From Sipunculus nudus (taxonomy: Eukaryota > Annelida > Sipuncula > Golfingiida > Sipunculidae): DNA of 64,000 nt. Under the pieces are notes generated by a model. That model had not been told where the DNA came from. It ran no database searches and worked only from the letters and a program-made list of their open reading frames with translations. Of this stretch, positions 57,961 through 64,000 are shown piece by piece. The translations under genes were made by a program, and so were the position numbers. The stretch's first letter is position 1; every line of letters begins with the position of its first letter. Location of the stretch: positions 61,825,676 through 61,889,675 of the forward strand of contig CM049316.1 of the NCBI GenBank assembly GCA_026874595.1. The letters run 5' to 3'.

Positions 57961-58202
57961 GAATTAGTAGTTGCCCTAGCGACAATCCGCCAATACCTCA
58001 ATAATACATTACCAGCACCGTGGCCTGCTAAAACGTCTTTGAAGCAACTTTGCAGAATGAAATTTTAAAAACAATTATCCTGAAATGTCATGTACGCCGC
58101 AATAAATGAAATACGAGGTAGGCTGGCGTGACAGAAGTCTTTGAAGTAGTAACTCTCCAGAGCACAGTTCCATGTTACCCGTGATTAAGACCTTTTAAAG
58201 AT
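57961..58202. other. Unassigned stretch
   Basis: No supported feature. Confidence 0.4.
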
Positions 58203-58505
58203 TTACATAATGTCTCCTGAAGGAAATGTTACGTTTAAATTACTGACAGTCGTTTTCATACGGTTTATTTCGTTTGGTTTCAAAGGTGAAGAAATTCGTG
58301 CACGTCTAAAAATGATTGTCGATATCGGCCACTTTAAGCCAAACATGGCGGTTAAATACACTTGGCAAATGTTAGACACGCAGTAAACTAGATCCTCTTC
58401 ACCGTGAATGTGGATTTTGGCATCATTTATAGCCTGAGATGCATCTCTATGGGACTCCAAGGCAGAGACACTGGCAAATATTATCATATATCTTAAATTC
58501 AACAT
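58203..58505 (-). CDS. Unassigned open frame of 100 codons
   Basis: ATG to TAA, no low complexity, with 'HRDASQAINDAKIHIHGEE' and 'RARISSPLKPNEINRMK'. Splice sites and domains are not evident. Composition is only slightly richer in GC than the flanks. Confidence 0.15.
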   Translation of the reverse strand: MLNLRYMIIFASVSALESHRDASQAINDAKIHIHGEEDLVYCVSNICQVYLTAMFGLKWPISTIIFRRARISSPLKPNEINRMKTTVSNLNVTFPSGDIM

Positions 58506-59060
58506 GACCGCTAAATAAATTTATGTAAACTATACTTATTATTGTATGCTACTCACAAGAGGCCACTTAAAATCAAATATGGTGACAAAGAATAATTTGA
58601 AATAAGTATTGGATAGTATTTAATGGATTAGCTGGTATCGGGCTTTAACGGATTCGCTAGTATTCAAATAAAGATGTTGCCAACAATTTAAAATCTTAAC
58701 TCATGTACTCACAGATACCGATATAACCAAACACATCATGATGCAGGACTGACTCGTATAATTATCACCTTCAATATACCTTCATGTCTTGAGCTTATTA
58801 GTTGGTCGTGAGTCAAATGCTGCATGGCATGGCGTCGTGTCTTCTTGGTTATTTTCCTCATTAATTTCACACTGCACTGTGGAGATGGGGTCAAGCTGTA
58901 TAGCGTTTTCTGTTTTAAACTATGCATGAATATGGCAAATTTTTGGCAAGTCTAATTTAACCGTGCATGAAATGTTAATAAGTTAGTCTTATATTACATA
59001 AAAGACCAATTTTAAGTAAATGAAGCAATTCCGTGAGGAAATTTAATACATAAGACTTAA
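58506..59060. other. AT-rich stretch, nothing recognised
   Basis: No supported feature. Confidence 0.4.
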
Positions 59061-59263
59061 TTAAAATATTAGGTGTCCTTTTTTCTTCCCTTCACTGTCT
59101 GGTCCTTTCAATGTCCCATGCCCAAGATTAACCCCTCTTTCTAAAAAGATAACCCCAATCCCCCAATGTATTAAAACTTCTGCTTGGTTTCGAAAGACCA
59201 GGCCTTGCGTTTGGCGAATAAGAGTCAAAATCAGCAGAAAGTCTGCGACGGTGCCCACACAAG
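59061..59263 (-). CDS. Exon-like open frame with strong acceptor
   Basis: On the minus strand a T-rich tract and 'ttgttaccgtag' precede 59263. The frame then reads 'CVGTVADFLLILTLIRQT' and 'EVLIHWGIGVIFLERGVN' to TAA. A second frame ('NARPGLSKPSRSFNTLG') is open over most of the same stretch, so the coding frame is uncertain. No family recognised. Confidence 0.25.
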
Positions 59264-59689
59264 CTACGGTAACAAAATAAAAAACAATTTTTCCACTGTT
59301 GATTTACCATTCCTTTCCGGTATGTGGGACAGAAACGTGCAAGGGCGCACATGCCGGGTTTTGTCATGTTAAAAATGTTGTGCCGTATCTATAGACGGAA
59401 TGCCAAGGTATAGGTACAGATCGGCTTCTTTTCCCCTGTATACTTTTGTTGTCAGGTTTATATAGTTGTTACGTGTACCCGGGGACGTCTACTGATAATT
59501 GATCTGTTTATCCTGTATGTTTCTGTAGGCTTTTCGATTTTTTACATGTTTTGCCCGAACTTACGCTTGATTAGGTTTCCCTGCCTTTGTTAAACATAAT
59601 TCTTTTTCAAATGCCACCTGCCCCGCGTTGTGTACCTGTTATATGTTACACATAAAGGCTGAATTTATGTTACTGTGTCTTTTTTCTAG

Positions 59690-59913
59690 TCCATGTGTAT
59701 ACTGCAGGAGTTGTTCTGGTCAAGTCCCAAGGAAATAAACCTATTGGGGAGACTTTGCTCGCTCATATCAGGGCAGGACGACATTCGACAAAAGTTCCCC
59801 TGATAAAAGGTCTGCGTATTAAACTAAAGGTATTTTACCCTCTCTCACAGGTTCAGGACGGTGGCAGATTTAGGACACAGAAAAAAAGAAATAATCATTT
59901 ACGGTCATGTTGA
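59690..59913 (+). CDS. Exon-like open frame with strong acceptor
   Basis: The acceptor 'ctgtgtcttttttctag' ends at 59689. After two bases the frame reads 'HVYTAGVVLVKSQGNKP', 'GETLLAHIRAGRHSTKVP' and 'LIKGLRIKLK', where a possible donor (AAAG|GTATTT) lies at 59829. If not spliced, it stays open to TGA at 59911. The protein-like sequence, polypyrimidine tract and composition favour a real or relic exon of unknown gene. Confidence 0.3.
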
Positions 59914-60034
59914 ACTGTAACAACCAGTTCATGCTTAGCTCGTGATAAGTTAAACGAGGAATTACTGTATGGTTATTACTTTAAAATATTACGTTTACTG
60001 TCAATATTTCGTTCCCAAACCATTTGCTGGCCAC

Positions 60035-60205
60035 TGTACATAAGTGGAAAAAAACATGCACCAGGCGCGAGTGTGGCGCTAAACATAAACAAAGCGCGCA
60101 CGCCACCTGGATTTTTCAAGCTGCCAACCGATGTTTCGTCTTTCATATTTCTTCTCTTTGTTTGAGATTTGTCGCTCGTGCGCAAGATCGGACCTCTGGC
60201 CATGA
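60035..60205 (-). repeat. Dispersed repeat family F, reverse copy
   Basis: Reverse complement carries 'agaggtccgatcttgcgca', 'aggtggcgtgcgcgct' and 'gcgcctggtgcatg', matching 55180-55385. Confidence 0.8.
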
Positions 60206-60509
60206 TAACATTTTTTTTTTGGAAAACTTTTAAATTCAGCTAAAATTAGCTCTAATGTGAGATATTATACATATTATTGCACATGAAAATGGCCCTCTCA
60301 AGAACGGACAGACATGACTATAGTTCAGATAACCTTAAGTCAACCTACCTAAATCATAAATGATTTTAATTAATGAATAAATGGTTCAAATGATCTCGAT
60401 TTGGTTCTTCATAGTGTTGTTTCTGCAGACAGCTCTGTTTAGTTTTAAAGCCACTAAATACACCTTTATGTCCTATTTTAACAAATGTATCTGAATTCCC
60501 GCTTACTCT

Positions 60510-60760
60510 GCATATACATATTAAAAACTGAAGGTAATCCATGCTTAGAAGGTTCTTAAAACGTCCCCGTGACTGCTATATAAGCTTTTTATTAACAGAC
60601 TGTTAGCACACAAGGTACATTGGCCCATGTTAAAATACAGAAAAAATATAAGTTGAACATTGGAAGATCCCTAGTGGTTCTTGGTAAAAGTATATGAAAC
60701 AATGCAATATTTTGTCATTTACAAACTCTGGTTCGTCTGAATAGACGCCAGATGTCTTTT
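60510..60760 (+). repeat. Dispersed repeat family B, copy 3
   Basis: Contains 'cgtccccgtgac', 'cagactgttagcacac', 'ggcccatgtt' and 'ggttcgtctga' in the order of the copies at 18800-19035 and 29970-30235. Confidence 0.6.
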
Positions 60761-61403
60761 TTGGAAGTCTTTCGGTAACGACCGGCGGCAATTTTGGTAT
60801 CCAAAATGTTATAAACTCGATGATACAATGAAAGTGACAACCTGTACTCCATGGGATCGGCGCTTTTTGGCTCCGTTTGATAAATCTCGAGATCCTATGA
60901 TAATTTTTTGTCTGTGTCCTATATCATCCACCGTAGTTCACAAAGGAAACAGAGAAGACAGACGTGTTGAGAACAAACAATTAATACATGTATCAGAAAA
61001 AGCTCGGCTGAAATGGTGCATGCACATGGTAAGCTCACTACACGATTTTTCGGCCGATTCCCAGAATCTGCCCCCTTCAAAATCGTGTCCTGTGAGGCCT
61101 ATTGATCAAGCGAGCCGATTTGATCGACGTCGGCTTACGAAATTGGCGTTTATGCCTACAAGGGTCTGGCACTGTCAAAGAAAATCGGCCGATTTTATTG
61201 GGCGAAAATATCAGAAATATGGAAAAGTCTATAGGGAATAAAAAAAATCCTGTAACTAATTTCATACTTTGCTTAGTAACTGACTTCCTCCTCATTTGTC
61301 AAAAGCCTGCACCCGAACTACACTGCTGACCCTGTGGTAACGATACATTTTTTTTAGAACACCATTAACGCCATTACTATCTTCTATAGCAATATTTAAC
61401 CTT
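60761..61403. other. Unassigned stretch with a CpG-richer part
   Basis: At 61030-61200 'cggccgatt' words recur ('ttcggccgattcc', 'aatcggccgatttt'), echoing 'cggccgatttt' in the CpG-rich block at 30800. A 137-codon plus frame crosses this but has no supported splice context. Confidence 0.35.
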
Positions 61404-61545
61404 GTATCGCCACCAGGGAAATTGGCACATTTCCAAGAATGTTCCAACCAATCAGAGCTGAGATTCGCGGGTGTGTCCAACTGCGAAACTACGCTCACAT
61501 TTTTCAGAACAATTTTGGCTGTGCCAATTTCCCTGGTGGCGATAC
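61404..61545. mobile_element. 142-bp MITE with perfect 25-bp inverted ends
   Basis: 61404-61428, starting 'gtatcgccaccagggaaa', is the exact reverse complement of 61521-61545. The interior of about 92 bp is unrelated on the two sides. No target duplication is evident ('acctt' left, 'tcaac' right). Perfect ends imply recent activity or recent gene conversion. It can also fold as a stem of 25 pairs. Confidence 0.85.
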
Positions 61546-63034
61546 TCAACAAACAATGATATAGAAAGCAGTGGTTAAGTAAAAAAAATTATAACGAATT
61601 TATAATGACCACTTGATACAGCGTGTACATCCTACCCTGCATGCATGTATATTGAAAGCCACTTACTTTCTGCTGTTTTTCACATTGCCAAGGTATAATT
61701 TGTTTACTGGACATGGTCCACGTATATTTTGCTATTTTTAACAACATTGAAGTAATAACTGTCGCCATGGTTACCTGAGACAAAACACAGGCTTCCTTGA
61801 ACACATTTTATTAAGTGCAGAAAATATACGACCTGATCTCTTAAACCCAATTTACGCAATAATATGAATGCCTGTTTTGTTTTATTTATAAAGCTCTAGT
61901 GCTGGTTTGTGATAAGATTAATTTGAATGTTCCAAAATAACCTTTTTATGCACTTTATATAACAACCCTCAAGAGAGAAACGGTCCACGTTTTATAACCT
62001 TTAGAAAAGACAAATAAAATGTCGAGATCTGAAACGCTTATCACGGATATTTGCAAACGCAAAACCGCTGCAACCGTTCCGTTTTTGTGAAACACTTGGC
62101 ATTTCGTTGGTTCAGAAAACATTCACGTTTTACAAAAGAGGTTAGGCTGACCCGATAGTGAAGTGTCAAGCAAGCAAGGCCTCTCGCTTAACACTCTTTG
62201 ACTGTCAAATATGATACAAACTTAAGCTGTGGGTTGATTCTTCCCACTGCCTGGTTTGTTGATCCGGAGCAAAGGCCCCAGGGTTCTGTTTACCCAGAAC
62301 TTGAAGCACTACCCACCGGTTGACTCCGGGAACACGCGTGTACTTTTTCTAGGAAAGCACTTTGCACTGGTTTTAGCGCGTGTCAATAAGCCGTAATAAC
62401 GGATTAAAAACACCTCTCACATTTGGCCCCGGAACGTGTATAGATCAGTAACCTCGCTTCTTCTACCAAAAAAATAAGTGGAGGTTCTGTTATCATCCCC
62501 GTTTGTCTGTTTTTTAACACCTTGTTTATAAATCATTTGAGTATCTTGGTCACTTTAATATATGTTTGTTTAAAGGATTCTTAACCATTCACCCGCCTGC
62601 CACGTGCAAAGATGTCCACCTTACCAGGCAGCCAGAGCTGGCCTATGATGCTCCCATCGAATATGTGAACCGTTACACACTCTCTGGGTAAACTTATCAA
62701 TTTCCCGTGGTTATGTTCAGCAAATGCCAAAGGTTGAACTGGATTCTGGTACTTATCCGGATGTGGGGATCCAGAATGTTGGCGGGCAGTCTCTGACTGT
62801 TTTCTAGTTTAAATGGTAAGGCCATTGCATTTGACGACATGGTCAGTTGCATGTGGTGAAAGAACCGTACTTTAAAAATACTGTTTTCATATGAAGCCTT
62901 CTGGGTTCAGTTCTTATGAGAGCATCAAGCAACATATTTTTATATTGATACAATATGTGGTAAGTAGTGTTTGAAATAAACCTTTGTCTTATATGTTGCT
63001 TATTAATTTTCTAGAAATCTTTCAGCATGCTATT
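61546..63034. other. Unassigned stretch
   Basis: No supported gene or shared repeat; 62160-62500 has balanced composition but no convincing frame. Confidence 0.4.
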
Positions 63035-63205
63035 CCAATGTATTTCTGTGGCCTGTGCAACAAAATGTTACCTGTCACTTGGTTGCTGCTGTGTCATATA
63101 TTCATATTAAAATGGGTTAACCAGTCTTTGTTATATAATGGCACCCTCTGTCGTATTTCGGATTAAAATAAACTGGCATTCCAGTGCAAATATTGAACGG
63201 GGGTA
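63035..63205 (+). repeat. Dispersed repeat family E, uninterrupted copy
   Basis: 'ggcctgtgcaacaaaatg', 'tctgtcgtatttcgg' and 'ccagtgcaaat' as in the copy at 44745-44985, without the TA tract. Confidence 0.65.
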
Positions 63206-63649
63206 GATAATTAAGCTAGGGTTTATAACCCGTCACAAAGGCATTACAACCAATTTCTGAGGTTTTATCGCTATTTCACCGTTTTTCCTTTGAGGCACTG
63301 GTGGGAACCGAATCATAGACCTTCACCTCCAAAATCGGCACTTTTGCAAGAATGATTGCGTCTGTCTTTTGGTTTATTTTATCCGAATTATTGATAATAT
63401 TCATTGATCTTTTTAGAGCCCAAAAGACTGCATCCCATTGAATAGAGGTAGTTATAAAGGGCTGATTCAGTTTTGGGGATGTTATGCAGTTTGGTTTTCA
63501 AATCGGAATTCCTGATACCACCTTTGATTATATGAAAACTATGGCGTTAATTACTGATTTCCCGTGAGTTTTTTACAATAAATATGCTTTTATTTTATAA
63601 TTTCGTCCATGATTACATAATTTCTGTATGGAGGATAAGGATATATCGG
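63206..63649. other. AT-rich stretch, nothing recognised
   Basis: No supported feature. Confidence 0.4.
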
Positions 63650-63650
63650 T

Positions 63651-63724
<74 letters not shown>

Positions 63725-63734
63725 ATATATATAT
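63650..63734. repeat. (TA)n microsatellite
   Basis: TA tract with 'ac' and 'tta' interruptions. Confidence 0.97.
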
Positions 63735-63870
63735 GGGGTGACTGCTTCGAGCGGATCTCCGTAGTTAACGATTGAGCTCGGCCAACTATAGGTCATCTCC
63801 ATCTCATTTGTTTGGTTTGAACTACTATATATGCCCCGTTCCTCATCTGGTAAACGTGTTATTTTGGACA

Positions 63871-64000
63871 TAATTGCCTCCACCAGAAGGGTAGGCGTTC
63901 ATCCCCGTTCGTGTGTGTGTATATGTGTGCTTGTTCACAACATAACTCACGCAACCATGAACCGAATCTCATGAAATTTTCAGGGCGGTTCTTGAATGGG
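63871..64000 (+). repeat. Dispersed repeat family A, partial at window end
   Basis: Starts 'attgcctccaccagaagg', with 'cgttcgtgtgtgtg', 'actcacgcaaccatga' and 'ctcatgaaattttca', and is cut by the window edge. Confidence 0.8.

Noticed and set aside
60828-61241. Plus-strand frame of 137 codons
   Set aside because: Overlaps a CpG-richer repeat-like part, with other frames open on both strands and no recognisable domain or splice sites.

Overview
The window reads as a gene-poor, repeat-dense stretch of an animal nuclear genome, most likely a marine mollusc. I infer this from the style of the DNA: AT-rich sequence, many long (TA)n and (GA)n microsatellites, tRNA-derived SINEs with a 'ctccgggttctccgg' core, long degenerate arrays of the 'gtttccggatgataac' kind, and a Penelope-type hammerhead motif. 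There are no bacterial operons, no ribosome-binding sites and no long uninterrupted reading frames. The species cannot be named from the sequence.

Layout. 0-10 kb: dispersed repeats, two GACTCG-rich hAT-like elements, SINEs and microsatellites. 10-15 kb: an exon-like frame behind a strong splice acceptor, another SINE, and a 1.2 kb inverted-repeat element packed with short palindromes and enclosing a broken LINE reverse-transcriptase-linker frame. 15-24 kb: mostly unassigned DNA with microsatellites, one tRNA-like relic and dispersed repeats. 24.4-27.4 kb: a 1.5 kb direct tandem duplication containing a SINE-like relic. 27.3-29.8 kb: several exon-like minus-strand frames, the best resembling a broken caspase domain. 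30-33 kb: a CpG-rich repeat, a frameshifted LINE 3' end, a SINE and a third GACTCG element. 33.1-33.7 kb: the best candidate for a host-gene fragment, two plus-strand exons with good splice sites and matching phase. 34-50 kb: AT-rich DNA with a hAT-like element embedded in (TA)n, a Tigger/pogo transposase fragment and an exact 12 x 17 bp minisatellite. 50-53 kb: a 3 kb complex of degenerate tandem units. 55.5 kb: a hammerhead ribozyme motif between two (TA)n tracts. 56.4-57.5 kb: decayed coding-like DNA. 57.5-64 kb: a CpG-rich island, exon-like frames, a MITE with perfect 25 bp terminal repeats, and more dispersed repeats.

The recognisable content consists of mobile-element relics and their non-autonomous derivatives; I see no intact autonomous element. 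Any host gene is represented only by short candidate exons, none assigned to a known gene with confidence. All homology statements come from pattern recognition by eye, because no database search was possible.
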